Below, in pieces: positions 16,180 to 25,238 of a stretch of DNA of 50,968 bases. The first letter of the stretch is position 1. Every line of letters starts with the position of its first letter. The notes under the pieces were generated by a model. It did not search any database. It saw only the letters and a program-made list of their open reading frames with translations, and had not been told where the DNA came from. The position numbers were made by a program, and so were the translations under genes. The stretch is from JBJXGE01 sp046154185 (GTDB lineage: Bacteria > Planctomycetota > UBA8108 > UBA1146 > JAJFFE01), in the NCBI GenBank assembly GCA_046154185.1, contig JBJXGE010000077.1, forward strand, positions 1-50,968, given 5' to 3'.

Positions 16180-16797
16180 ATGCGCTTCATGAAACAAGCG
16201 GTCCTGACGGCGCTGCTCGTCGATTGCTCCCGCGCCCGCAAGCCCGATGACGAGTTACTTTCGCAGTTGCGCGCGCGCGGCTTTCAAACCAAGACCGCCC
16301 GCGATCCCCGTCGCGCCGCTGCAGTGGTGGCGAAAGGCGGCGTGCAGATCGTGCTTTTGTTGCTCGGTAAACGTTCACAGGCGGTCGATGAGATCCTGCC
16401 GCGTTTTCGCGCCGTCAACGCCGACGTGCCTGTCCTGGCACTCACCGAGCAGCGCACCCTCGAGGAGTCGCTGCAAGTCTTGCGCGGCGGGGCCGCCGAC
16501 TACCTGGATCGCCGTCAGCTCGACGGCCGGCTCGACGAGACGCTTAACCGCATCATCGCCGAGAAGGGCTTTACCCCGTCGCTCGAGCATCGTCTCATCG
16601 CGACCGTCGGAGAACGGCTCGCGGCGGCGCGCCGATCGAAGCGCTTGACCCTTCGCCAACTCGGCACTCGCACGGACCTGTCCCCGAGTTTGTTGTCGCA
16701 GATCGAACGCGCACGGACGAACCCATCGGTGGCCACGCTCCTCAAGCTGACGCGCGCTTTGCATCTGCGTCTCGATGAGTTGTTCCTAGGTTTCTAA
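16180..16797 (+). CDS. Receiver-like domain fused to XRE-family helix-turn-helix
   Basis: About 205 residues; ATG codons at 16180 and 16189 are both possible and neither has a clear ribosome site. Residues 8-125 follow the response-regulator receiver layout (TALLVDC, VPVLALTEQ, GGAADYLDRRQL), but the strand that should end in the phosphorylated Asp reads VQIVLLLLG, so that Asp is absent, and the usual Lys after GAADYL is Arg. Residues 140-205 form an XRE/Cro helix-turn-helix (LTLRQLGTRTDLSPSLLSQIERARTNPS). It is probably a DNA-binding regulator controlled by something other than phosphorylation. It heads a tight rightward cluster with the zinc-ribbon gene and kdsA, 36 bp before the former. 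Confidence 0.8.
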   Translation: MRFMKQAVLTALLVDCSRARKPDDELLSQLRARGFQTKTARDPRRAAAVVAKGGVQIVLLLLGKRSQAVDEILPRFRAVNADVPVLALTEQRTLEESLQVLRGGAADYLDRRQLDGRLDETLNRIIAEKGFTPSLEHRLIATVGERLAAARRSKRLTLRQLGTRTDLSPSLLSQIERARTNPSVATLLKLTRALHLRLDELFLGF

Positions 16798-16833
16798 CAA
16801 CGGGATTTCTAGCCACGCTAGTCAGGATGTCGA

Positions 16834-17613
16834 ATGCCTTATCCCCTGCAGCTCCGATGTCGTTGCGGGTGGGAACATGAGTTCCAAGCGCCGCAAGCCG
16901 GCCAACAGTTCTCATGCCCGCGTTGTGAACGCGGTCTGCTGGTTACGGAAGATCCCGCGGAATTTCTGAACGCCAATGTCGGCGGTCAGGACTTTCAGTT
17001 TTCGGAAGATCCCGCCGCGCCGGCGGAGTCGACGGGCGCGATCGGAATCTATCGCAAGCAAACCGCGCGGCGCCGCGCGCGCGGCGCCGCAACCGCAATC
17101 ACGCCGCACGGGCGTGGCCGCACCGGCTCGCACGGCGCAGCGAGTCCGAAGGCTAAGAGTTTAGGCCCGATCCTCATCTGGCTGGGTCTCGGGGTGATCG
17201 TCGTGCTTGGCCTCGCATTCATGACGTACGCGGGTCGCACGGCACGGGTCGATGCCGTCGATGCGTTTGCCGCCCGCGTCGCGGCGGGGCTCAACAAATT
17301 GAACGGACTTCAGCCGGCCGAGGCTTATGCGAGTGCGGAGCTGCTGCGAAGACTCGTGCTCGAGCTCCAAGAGCGGAGCGCCGCGACCGGCGATACGCGG
17401 TTCGAGAGACACGCACTCCGCGTGCCGCAAGGATACTTTAGCGGACCGGACGATTGCACACTCGTGTTGCGCGGTATCGCCATCAATAAGGACGGCCGCC
17501 GCATCGGCACCGAGGTCGCTCTCCATTCCTCGTACACAAAAAACGGCTGGCGCGTCGATCACTACAAAATCGAGGCGCTGTCTGCAGTGCAGCTTTCCGG
17601 AGTGCAGCCATGA
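16834..17613 (+). CDS. Zinc-ribbon, single-pass membrane protein of unknown function
   Basis: 259 residues; AGGA sits seven bases upstream of the ATG. The N-terminus has a zinc ribbon of the CRCGW...CPRCERG kind (Cys at about 9, 11, 28, 31). A basic linker (ARRRARGAA) follows. One hydrophobic segment, ILIWLGLGVIVVLGLAFM, lies at about residues 114-131, and the C-terminal 120 residues look like a compact alpha/beta extracytoplasmic domain. The stop overlaps the kdsA start (ATGA), so the two are translationally coupled. Small zinc-ribbon/transmembrane proteins of this layout are common in planctomycetes and have no assigned role. Confidence 0.75.
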   Translation: MPYPLQLRCRCGWEHEFQAPQAGQQFSCPRCERGLLVTEDPAEFLNANVGGQDFQFSEDPAAPAESTGAIGIYRKQTARRRARGAATAITPHGRGRTGSHGAASPKAKSLGPILIWLGLGVIVVLGLAFMTYAGRTARVDAVDAFAARVAAGLNKLNGLQPAEAYASAELLRRLVLELQERSAATGDTRFERHALRVPQGYFSGPDDCTLVLRGIAINKDGRRIGTEVALHSSYTKNGWRVDHYKIEALSAVQLSGVQP

Positions 17614-18449
17614 AGCTTGGACCATCGACGTTTCAAGTTGCCGGTCGAAGACTGCCAGCTCCGCTGTGGATTATCGGACCCGACGTGATCGAGACGCGCG
17701 AGAGCACGCTCGCCGTGGCGCGCGAATTGGCGCGTGTCGCGCAAGCACGCGGTCTTTCCTTGGTATTCAAGGGCTCGTACGAAAAAGCGAATCGCAGTTC
17801 CGCGCGCTCTTATCGTGGCCCCGGTCTGGCCGCCGGATTAGATGTGCTGCGCGCCGTCAAGGCGGAGACCGGTCTGCCGGTGTTGTCGGACGTGCACGGT
17901 CTCGAGCAACTCGACGCCGCGGCCGAAGTGCTCGACGCGATTCAGATTCCGGCGTTCCTGAGTCGACAGAACGCACTCCTCGAGGCGGTGGCCGCCACCG
18001 GCCGGGCCGTGAATTTGAAGAAAGGGCAGTTTCTCTCGCCGTGGGACATCCCGGCGCGCGTCGCCGTGTTGCGCGACGCGGGCGCGCGCGAGATTTGGAT
18101 CAGCGAGCGCGGCGTCTCGTTCGGCTACCAGCGACTGATCAATGACTTTCGCGTCGTCCCCGAAACGCACGCGGCGGGCGCCGCGCTCATCTTCGATGCG
18201 ACCCACAGCGTACAAACCATGGGAGGCGCCGCCGGCGTGTCCGGAGGTGAGCGACCGTACATTCCGGTGCTCGCACGCGCGGCTGCCGCCGCCGGCGCGG
18301 ACGGATTCTTCCTCGAAGTTCACGCGAACCCCGCCGAGGCGCTTTGCGATGGGCCGAACGCGGTGCCGCTCGATCGGTTGGAGAGTCTGCTCGATCAGCT
18401 CCTGCCGATCGTTGCGCTCGTGCGCAAGCTCCCCGACTGCACGCTGTGA
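17610..18449 (+). CDS. kdsA: 3-deoxy-8-phosphooctulonate synthase (KDO8P synthase)
   Basis: Condenses phosphoenolpyruvate with arabinose 5-phosphate to make KDO 8-phosphate for lipopolysaccharide. 279 residues, the normal size. Family signatures are clear: KGSYEKANRSS, PAFLSRQ, KKGQFLSPWD, FGYQRLINDFR, DATHSVQ and LCDGPNAVPL. His in DATHSVQ, Glu in FLEVHANP and Asp in LCDGP match the metal ligands of metal-dependent enzymes. The fourth position, Cys in metal-dependent (GPCAIE) and Asn in metal-independent (GMNVLE) forms, is Asp25 here (GPDVIE). Start: ATG overlapping the upstream stop, with GGAG seven bases before. It converges on the next gene with a 15-bp gap. Confidence 0.95.
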   Translation: MKLGPSTFQVAGRRLPAPLWIIGPDVIETRESTLAVARELARVAQARGLSLVFKGSYEKANRSSARSYRGPGLAAGLDVLRAVKAETGLPVLSDVHGLEQLDAAAEVLDAIQIPAFLSRQNALLEAVAATGRAVNLKKGQFLSPWDIPARVAVLRDAGAREIWISERGVSFGYQRLINDFRVVPETHAAGAALIFDATHSVQTMGGAAGVSGGERPYIPVLARAAAAAGADGFFLEVHANPAEALCDGPNAVPLDRLESLLDQLLPIVALVRKLPDCTL

Positions 18450-18464
18450 GATAGTGCGCGGACC

Positions 18465-20588
18465 CTACTCAGGTGACACGAACTCGACCAACACTCGGTT
18501 CATTTCCGCGTTCGTGCATTCGATCTTGGCGGGACCGATACCCGCCACATAGGTGACGGCGCGCGTCACGTGGTATGCACTCTCTTGTTCGCCCGTGCAC
18601 AGGGTGTTAGTTCCCGTCACGACAATGTAATCGTCGAAGCCGCCGATCGGCAGCACGAGCTTTTGGCGCGGGGCAGTTACGTCGCGCACATACGAAATCG
18701 TGTCGTCGCGCCACTGCCAGCGAGCGCCACCCGCGAGCGGGTACTTCAACGCGATCTCGCCGGGCGGCGCCGTTTTCGCACTCGTCAGCAATTCGGAGCC
18801 CACCAAGAAAACGTTGAAGCTTCCGAGCTCCTGCCCACTCGCCGTCGACTTCGAGACGCCGACGCGCCACGCGTGATCCGCGAGTGGGGTCAGCGACACC
18901 ACTTCATGAATTTCGCGTTCGCCGTTCGGCATGCGATACGTCCAGCGAGTACCGACTGCGTGCGGGTAATAGCGCGCGAGCACCGGGTGCGCGAGACTCG
19001 CGAGCTCGGCATCTACGGCGGCGACGGCCTCGGCGGCGCGCTCCGGATTGGGTGACGAAGACGCGACTTGGGCCGCGGGGTTCGATTCCGGTGCGGTCGG
19101 GGCTTCGCCCGGCGCGCCGCGAAATTGTGCGCGCAGCTCCGTCAGACACTTCGCAAGTTCGTCGGCGCTGGCCAGCTCCGCGCGCGCCTTTCGATATGCC
19201 TGCTCGAGGTCACCGAGTAGACGATCGCGAAGCTCCGGAATCCCATCCCGCAGCACGGCGATCTGACTTGGCACGCGCGCGTCGCGCCGCAGCTCGATGT
19301 CCTCTCGCACTCGCGCCAAACACTCACCGTAAATTGCGTCGAGCTGCGCCGGCATCGCGGTGGGATGCCAAGCGGCGGCGTGGCGAAAGAGCTCACGACT
19401 CGGCTCGAGTTCGCCAGCGACGAAGCGCCGCAGCGCGAGTTCGCGACAACGTCGCGCAAGCGCTGCCCGGTCCGCTTCGCGCTCGCGGAAGAAGTGCCCA
19501 TGGACCGTGCTCCAGCGGCCCAACGCTTGCGGCTCATCGAGCGCGAGGCCGTTGCGGAGTAAAGTACCGAGTTGCTCGTCGCGACGCGCGTGCCAATGGT
19601 CGCTACGCTCTGCGTCGAGCGCCGCCAGGCTGTCGGCGGCGAGGAACGCGACCAGCGATTCGCCAACCCTCGGAACATGCGTGAGTCGCGCCTCGAGAAT
19701 CTGGACGCGCGCGGCGCGCGCTTCGGCATCGAGCCACGGAAAATTCGCGAGCAGCTCCGCGACGCCGAGTTGCGCATCGCGCCAATCAGCTGACTTGAGG
19801 GCGACGCGGATCCTTTGCAGAAGCTTGCCTTCTTGGCAAAAGGAGCTTTCCAACTGCGCATCGAGCTGACGGTACTGCGCCCAATAGTCTTGCGCCTTGA
19901 TGCGATCGACTGGCCACCAGATGCGAACGCGCTCGTAGATGCGGCGCCCGGGCTCATGTGCCGCGTCGCTCAGTTGCTCTGCAATGAGGGCCGCACGCTC
20001 CGGAAAACCGCAGCGCCGATAGATGTCGCCGGCGACTCGCAAGGCGAGGATGTCGTCCGTGAACACTTGCTCGAGCCGTACCGCGCATACTAGCGCCGCT
20101 TCGTCAACGCCGCGTTCCGCCAACAATTGACCGCCCAAAATCTGCGGCGCGGCCCAATCGGGCTCGCGCTCGAGCAAGCGTTCGACGGCGCGCAAGGCGT
20201 AGTCCCACTCGCCGCGCAGCGTCGCCTTGAGACAGTTTGCGAACGCGCGCTGCGAGTCGGGTGAAATCGTGTTCGCGTCGCGCAACGCGAGTTCTTTCAA
20301 GACCGTTTGGTGATCGAAGAGCCCCGACATTTCGGACTCGCCCTGCGCATTCGGCGCCGCCGTCGATCCGAGCGGAATCGTCGTTTGAATATCGCGCGGC
20401 TCAATCTCAACGCGCTCCTGGCCGGATTGGATGACGTAGAGACCGTTTGTGCAACCGATCAACACGCCGGTGATGCTCGTGCCATCTTTCTTCACGAAGC
20501 GCTCGAGTTCGGCGCCGACCGCTCTTGATCCAAACGGCGAACATATGAGCATCGCCACGAACGACAGTCCGACGAGAGAGTTGCGCAT
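18465..20588 (-). CDS. Secreted TPR-like protein with N-terminal SH3-like strand region
   Basis: 707 residues, function unknown. The ATG at 20588 has GGGAG six bases upstream and a signal peptide (LSFVAMLICSPFGSRAVGA). Residues about 28-75 (FVKKDGTSITGVLIGCTNGLYVIQ...VEIEPRDI) look like a small beta-barrel often found at the N-terminus of planctomycete secreted repeat proteins. A long helical part with TPR-like pairs follows. The last 170 residues form a beta domain (YYPHAVGTRWTYRM...WQWRDDTISYVRDV) of the kind that opens with a G(T/S)xWxY phrase. No catalytic motif is visible. It converges with kdsA. Confidence 0.75.
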   Translation of the reverse strand: MRNSLVGLSFVAMLICSPFGSRAVGAELERFVKKDGTSITGVLIGCTNGLYVIQSGQERVEIEPRDIQTTIPLGSTAAPNAQGESEMSGLFDHQTVLKELALRDANTISPDSQRAFANCLKATLRGEWDYALRAVERLLEREPDWAAPQILGGQLLAERGVDEAALVCAVRLEQVFTDDILALRVAGDIYRRCGFPERAALIAEQLSDAAHEPGRRIYERVRIWWPVDRIKAQDYWAQYRQLDAQLESSFCQEGKLLQRIRVALKSADWRDAQLGVAELLANFPWLDAEARAARVQILEARLTHVPRVGESLVAFLAADSLAALDAERSDHWHARRDEQLGTLLRNGLALDEPQALGRWSTVHGHFFREREADRAALARRCRELALRRFVAGELEPSRELFRHAAAWHPTAMPAQLDAIYGECLARVREDIELRRDARVPSQIAVLRDGIPELRDRLLGDLEQAYRKARAELASADELAKCLTELRAQFRGAPGEAPTAPESNPAAQVASSSPNPERAAEAVAAVDAELASLAHPVLARYYPHAVGTRWTYRMPNGEREIHEVVSLTPLADHAWRVGVSKSTASGQELGSFNVFLVGSELLTSAKTAPPGEIALKYPLAGGARWQWRDDTISYVRDVTAPRQKLVLPIGGFDDYIVVTGTNTLCTGEQESAYHVTRAVTYVAGIGPAKIECTNAEMNRVLVEFVSPE

Positions 20589-20773
20589 TTCAGCTCCCAG
20601 TGTGACGCACTTCGAGCGTTGGCTCCCGCGAGGCCGGCTCTGAGAATAGTTCGACTATCGCGCGTCGCATCTTGAGGAGTCGAGCGGGAAATCGGCCGCT
20701 GACGGCAAGTTCCGCCGCAGAGCCCGCGCCAGAGTGCTGAGCCCCTAAGACAAACCGGCCGCGAACCGCGCCG

Positions 20774-21808
20774 CTAAACGATGCCGAGCGCGGGCAACTC
20801 GACGCGGATATCACCTACTGGGAGTCCCGCAACGTTGTGCACGAGCGGCGGATCGGTCGCCTGCCAACGCGCGAACGCAGCGGCATCGATCCAACCTTCA
20901 CGGTGCAACAGCACCGGCAACAAGTAGCGATAACCGCGCTCGGCGCCATCGAGACACTTGATTGCAATGGCGCCGCGCCGACCCCAAACGATGAAAACGC
21001 CCTCGGCGCCCTCCTTGGCGAGCCATTGACCATCGCTCAGCGTACTCAAGAGGAATGGCAATCGGTCTTCACCCGAAAACGCGCGCGGTTGTTGGCGCAC
21101 GGCCTGCTCGAGCCGGTCGCGCGCAGCGACGAGCCCGAATCGCGCGAGCGCGCTGTCGTCGCTCAACCGCGCAAATGCGCGCGCAATCGCGGCGAGCGGC
21201 AACGAGTATGTCGGCGCGCCGCATCCATCGACGCCAAGCAACGCCGTCACGAGCTGCATATCGGCAAACTCTTCGAGCAGTAAACGAACGGCCGCCTGGA
21301 CGGGATGTTCGGGCTCGAGATAGGTCGCGAGCTCGGCGCCTATCAAACGCGCGTGCAATAGCATCCCGCTATGTTTGCCGGAGCAATTGTTGCCGAGCAC
21401 ACTGAGCGCCTCGCCGCTGAGTTGACGCCGCCGCCGTTCACTCGCGGCGAAAGGCGGATGGATGCCACAGCGGAGCTGTTCCGGCTCGAGGCCATTCCGC
21501 CGCAGCAAGCGCTCGACGAGCTGGTGGTGAAATAGCTCGCCGGCATGCGACGCCGTCACCACCGCGATTTCCTCCGCGCTCAGGCCGAACGCGTCGACGG
21601 CCCCCGAGCGAAAGAGTGCGAGTGTTTGAAAGGGTTTCGCCACCGAGCGCAAGAACGTGCCGGTTGCGGGGTCGCCGAAGCAGCGAATTTCCCCGTCGGG
21701 GCGCGTTCGGCGCGGCGGTTCGGCGATGACGACGCAGGCCAGATGCGTGGATTCAGTCAGCGCGCCGCGCGTGACGAGAGTGCGTGCCGGCCCGCGCTCA
21801 ACCCGCAT
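20774..21808 (-). CDS. Asparaginase II family protein
   Basis: Member of the asparaginase II family (distinct from the classical AnsA/AnsB fold), about 344 residues. Recognised phrases: RSVAKPFQ, TASHAGE, CGIHPPF, NNCSGKHSGML and GVDGCGAPTYSLPL. A conserved Cys/His set in NNCSGKHS is part of the family signature. The ATG at 21808 is preferred; it overlaps the upstream gene's stop by 11 bp, while a start at 21904 would add an Arg-rich 32-residue extension lying almost wholly inside that gene. It is the last gene of the leftward run headed by pssA. Activity on asparagine is inferred from the family name and has not been proven for most members. Confidence 0.88.
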   Translation of the reverse strand: MRVERGPARTLVTRGALTESTHLACVVIAEPPRRTRPDGEIRCFGDPATGTFLRSVAKPFQTLALFRSGAVDAFGLSAEEIAVVTASHAGELFHHQLVERLLRRNGLEPEQLRCGIHPPFAASERRRRQLSGEALSVLGNNCSGKHSGMLLHARLIGAELATYLEPEHPVQAAVRLLLEEFADMQLVTALLGVDGCGAPTYSLPLAAIARAFARLSDDSALARFGLVAARDRLEQAVRQQPRAFSGEDRLPFLLSTLSDGQWLAKEGAEGVFIVWGRRGAIAIKCLDGAERGYRYLLPVLLHREGWIDAAAFARWQATDPPLVHNVAGLPVGDIRVELPALGIV

Positions 21809-24287
21809 GCGCAGAATCCGAATGTCGACTCTGGCTCGGGCTCTCGTTCGGCGCGCCGGGTTGGTTCGGCGGACTCGGCGGAACAGCCTGCACTTCGCTC
21901 GCACTCGGTTCGCGTCTCAATAATTCACCGAGTATCGCCTGGCCGTCGGCATCGAGTGCGAGTTTCCGCTCATTCACACGTCGCTCGATGGAGCCGAGTA
22001 CCGCCTTGGCGGCGGGCGTCCACGAAATGCGAGCCAGACATTTGAGAAACCATAACGTGTGCTCAGCGGACGCCTCGACGTCTCCGCCGACGAGCAGATC
22101 GAATTGGGTCAGGCAATCCTGTAACTCACCGTTCAACATTTGCCCAGCGATCCGCGCGCGGAGCCCGGCGCGACGCGCGACGGTCTCCATCAGTTCGCGG
22201 TCTGGCGCGGAAGACGGCGCCGCCGCTTGCAAACAAGCCCGCGCCTCGGATTCGAGACGCTCGTACTCGCGGCGCTCCGCGGCAAGATCGACGATGTTTC
22301 GCTCGCGCAGACGCAGCTCGGCATCCCAGACGGCGTAGTTCGTAGCGAGTAACTGCGATAGCCGCTCAAAATACGCTGGCTCTTGGCCGCGCGCCTTCGG
22401 ATCGATGAGCGGCGCAATTCGCGCATCGCCGAGCACGACGCGCACCCACGACTCGTGACTCTTCAACTCGACATCGCTGTACACGAGCGCGACGAGTAAC
22501 TGCAGTGACTCGTCGCGCGCACAGAGTCGAATCGCGCGCTCGCGCGCCTGGCTCGCCAGCTCAGCGTTGCCGATTTGCGCAAAGACGTCTTTGAAGGCGG
22601 CAATAGCCGCGACGCCACCAATGTCCGCGAGTCGATCCATCGAAATCAATCGCTCGCGCTCATTGATCGCGCTGCCGAGTATGAGCGCACGCAACGGCGC
22701 GATGCCTTCCACGAGTCGAAGGTTGCCGATGCCGCTGATCGCGATCTCTCGATGCTCCGTCGCGGGCGCCGCGAGCACTTGCGCGAAAAACGCCAGGATC
22801 TGTCGCTTGGACTCGATCGCAAACGCCGACGGAACGCTGGATAGCACCTGCATGACGTCGAGTCCGACCGTCGGCAGTTCGCGATATAGATCCGCCAAGA
22901 GCGCGACCGCTTGCGGCGAATCCGGCAACCCGACTTCCTTGAGCGCACCCAGCAATTCTTTGACGAGTTCCGCCGAGACTTGCTCCCACTCGGCCTCGTC
23001 GCCCGTCGGCAAAACGCGCCGCAATGTCTCCACGAGTTCGACGCCGAGCGGCGCTTCGAGACGGCCAATCGTGCCGACGGCGGCGAGCCCCAGCGCATGC
23101 GCCAAACTCGCTAGCGGCGCCGTTTCGAGATTCCTTAGCAACTGACTCATGAGCGCCAACAACTCTGGATTCGAGCCAAAATCTTTCATCTGCCCCAGCG
23201 ATTCGACCGCCGCCGAACGCAACGAATAGCTCTCATTTGCATCGGTCGCAATCTCGAGAAGACGGCGGTGCAGCGGCTCGAGTAACGCTTGGCGATTCGT
23301 GGCGCCGTTGCTGTCGCCGCGGGCGTGCAAGCTGTACGCAAACGTGCCGGCGAATTTCACCGCCTCGCTGCGAACGACCGGCAAATTGTTCGTCGGCTCC
23401 AGCGACGTGCGGAGAAGAACGACAATTTCCTGCGAATCGCTGAGCTGCTCGGTCAACCTCCGCCAGTACGCCAGCACCCGTTCGTTATCGCGCTGTTCGC
23501 GGCGTGTCGCGATGTCGCGCAGCAGCGGTCGGTCGCGGTTTGCGCGCCACCAAGCTTGCCAAGCCGCAAGATCCTTCAACTCGAGCACGAAGTAGCGATT
23601 GAGAATCCGCAGCGCCGTCTCGACACGAGCCGCATCTGCGCCACTCGCAACGGCGCCGGCTACGACCCACTGATCGAGCACGAGTTCGGTTGCCGCCAGC
23701 GTCTCAAAGTCCGCAAGGAGCGGAAAAACGCGATCAAGGAACTCCGGCTCCGCCGCGCGCAGTCGTTCGTAGAGCCGCGGGCGCCGTAGATTGTCCGCCA
23801 CGATGGCGCCGACGAGATTGGTCCGCGCGAGCTCGACGGCGACGCGCGTGCGCTGCGGCAATTCACGGAGCGGTACGTTTAGCAGCGCGTCAAGCAGCGA
23901 TTCGCCGATTTCCGGCCGTTTGATCAGCTCGCTCTTGAGAATCATCTGCGTCCGCTCGGCATTTGCCGCGATCCGCTCGACGGTTAGATAGGACGCGACG
24001 GCCTCGAGCCACGCTTTGAGTTCCGGCGGCGAGGAGCCAGGCCGCGAAAGTTCGGTATCGAGCAAGAAGATACCGCGCACGAGACTCTCGACCTGGCTCG
24101 ACTCCATGAGCGAATGAAATTGCGCAATGCCAGAGCCAAGTCCACTTGGCGCGTCAGACCCAGTCCCCTGCGGGGTCCGCTCCGGGGGAGCGGCGCACGC
24201 AAGAACAAAAGTCAGGTTGCAAATCAGGAGTAACGATAGGCAAGCCTTGAGAGTGCGCGCGCGCAAAATTGTTTTCAGCGTTGCCAC
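21798..24287 (-). CDS. HEAT-like repeat lipoprotein of unknown function
   Basis: 829 residues. The N-terminus has a basic start, a hydrophobic stretch (LSLLLICNLTFVLAC) and a lipobox VLAC, so it is probably a lipoprotein anchored by that Cys. The rest is almost all helical with HEAT-like pairs (for example SLRSAAVESLGQMKDFG and EHREIAISGIGNLRLVEGI). No enzyme motif is seen. The GTG start at 24287 is uncertain; a TTG at 24266 is also possible. It lies 162 bp downstream of spoVG, and its 3' end overlaps the asparaginase-type gene by 11 bp. Confidence 0.72.
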   Translation of the reverse strand: MATLKTILRARTLKACLSLLLICNLTFVLACAAPPERTPQGTGSDAPSGLGSGIAQFHSLMESSQVESLVRGIFLLDTELSRPGSSPPELKAWLEAVASYLTVERIAANAERTQMILKSELIKRPEIGESLLDALLNVPLRELPQRTRVAVELARTNLVGAIVADNLRRPRLYERLRAAEPEFLDRVFPLLADFETLAATELVLDQWVVAGAVASGADAARVETALRILNRYFVLELKDLAAWQAWWRANRDRPLLRDIATRREQRDNERVLAYWRRLTEQLSDSQEIVVLLRTSLEPTNNLPVVRSEAVKFAGTFAYSLHARGDSNGATNRQALLEPLHRRLLEIATDANESYSLRSAAVESLGQMKDFGSNPELLALMSQLLRNLETAPLASLAHALGLAAVGTIGRLEAPLGVELVETLRRVLPTGDEAEWEQVSAELVKELLGALKEVGLPDSPQAVALLADLYRELPTVGLDVMQVLSSVPSAFAIESKRQILAFFAQVLAAPATEHREIAISGIGNLRLVEGIAPLRALILGSAINERERLISMDRLADIGGVAAIAAFKDVFAQIGNAELASQARERAIRLCARDESLQLLVALVYSDVELKSHESWVRVVLGDARIAPLIDPKARGQEPAYFERLSQLLATNYAVWDAELRLRERNIVDLAAERREYERLESEARACLQAAAPSSAPDRELMETVARRAGLRARIAGQMLNGELQDCLTQFDLLVGGDVEASAEHTLWFLKCLARISWTPAAKAVLGSIERRVNERKLALDADGQAILGELLRREPSASEVQAVPPSPPNQPGAPNESPSQSRHSDSAHAG

Positions 24288-24317
24288 CGATCAGCCGTTG
24301 GACATCTGAGTTCTAGA

Positions 24318-24376
24318 CGATTCTCCGAGATCCAAACGATCTTCTAAGAACCAAACAGGCTACTGAAGAATCAAAC
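24318..24376. repeat. Three imperfect about 20-bp tandem units ending in CAAAC
   Basis: Units at 24318-24337, 24338-24356 and 24357-24376 each end in (A/T)(C/T)CAAAC and share TTCT/GA-rich middles. They lie in the 162-bp gap between spoVG and the HEAT lipoprotein. They could be operator-like, or a decayed duplication. Confidence 0.45.
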
Positions 24377-24449
24377 CGGCACAAACACTCCTGCGCGCGG
24401 CGAGCGGCCATTTTCGTGGCGGTAGATTACGCCACAACTCGCCAGTTGT

Positions 24450-25184
24450 TCAAAAAATTCCGCTGCCGAAATTGTCATCGGGCGGAGCCGCGCGATTCGG
24501 CCGTGGACTATTGTTTGGCCGCAGCGCGCCGATCGACGGCCGCGACGCAGCAGTCGCCGGCTGCGACGCCGCCGGTCGCGGCCGTTCGTGGACCACAGGC
24601 TCTGGTTCCGACCGACCATGATCTTGGCGGCTGCGATCCCTTCTTCCGCGATCCAGCGGTTCGACTTCGCGACCAGTCCGCGACAGCGGTTGCGGCGCAG
24701 GCGAGACGCCCGAGTTCCCGGCGGCACTCTCATCCCAATCTTCCGAATCCACTGCGTCGTCGAGCCCCTCGTAGTCATCGAACGATTTGGGGGCGTAGTC
24801 AGGGCGTAGCGCGGCATCGCATTCTTCTTGGTAGTTCTTGAGCACCCGCGCTTGGATTACTTCTCGGCAGACGGCGTTGATGGGGTGAGCGATATCTGCG
24901 TGTAACTTGATGCGGGCGTCCTTGGCGCGCTGTCCGCGGTCACCTGCCATCGAGTAACCGCAGTCTGAGCAGTAGTTGCTGCGCACCTGATTCTTGGCGC
25001 CGCACTTTTGGCAACGCGCCGTCAGTTTGCGGCTTGGCATCGCGACGAACAGACCCTTAGTACCTTCAATCACTTTCAAATCGCGAACCACGAAAGCGCC
25101 GTCGATCGTAATACTGCAGAACGCCTTGAGCTTGTCCTGCGAAGCGCCCTCAACGAGTTTGACACGAACTTCGGTAATCTCCAT
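24450..25184 (-). CDS. spoVG: SpoVG-family protein with inserted zinc ribbon
   Basis: 244 residues. SpoVG proteins bind nucleic acids and act as regulators in several bacteria. The SpoVG core is clear: MEITEVRVKLVEG, AFCSITIDGAFVVRDLKVIEG, GLFVAMPSRK and DIAHPINAVCREVI. Between SRK and DIAHPI sits an insertion of about 45 residues with four cysteines (C58, C61, C72, C75; CQKCG...YCSDCG), a zinc ribbon. The C-terminal 110 residues are low-complexity, acidic then Arg/Pro-rich, and probably disordered. AAGGGG lies seven bases before the ATG. It follows ispE by 54 bp; ispE and spoVG are also close in Bacillus. The insertion may add a second nucleic-acid contact, which is inference. Confidence 0.9.
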   Translation of the reverse strand: MEITEVRVKLVEGASQDKLKAFCSITIDGAFVVRDLKVIEGTKGLFVAMPSRKLTARCQKCGAKNQVRSNYCSDCGYSMAGDRGQRAKDARIKLHADIAHPINAVCREVIQARVLKNYQEECDAALRPDYAPKSFDDYEGLDDAVDSEDWDESAAGNSGVSPAPQPLSRTGREVEPLDRGRRDRSRQDHGRSEPEPVVHERPRPAASQPATAASRPSIGALRPNNSPRPNRAAPPDDNFGSGIF

Positions 25185-25238
25185 GCTTCCGCCCCTTCTC
25201 CTTTCCGTGCCCGGACAGAGATCAGCAGCACGCGTTGA

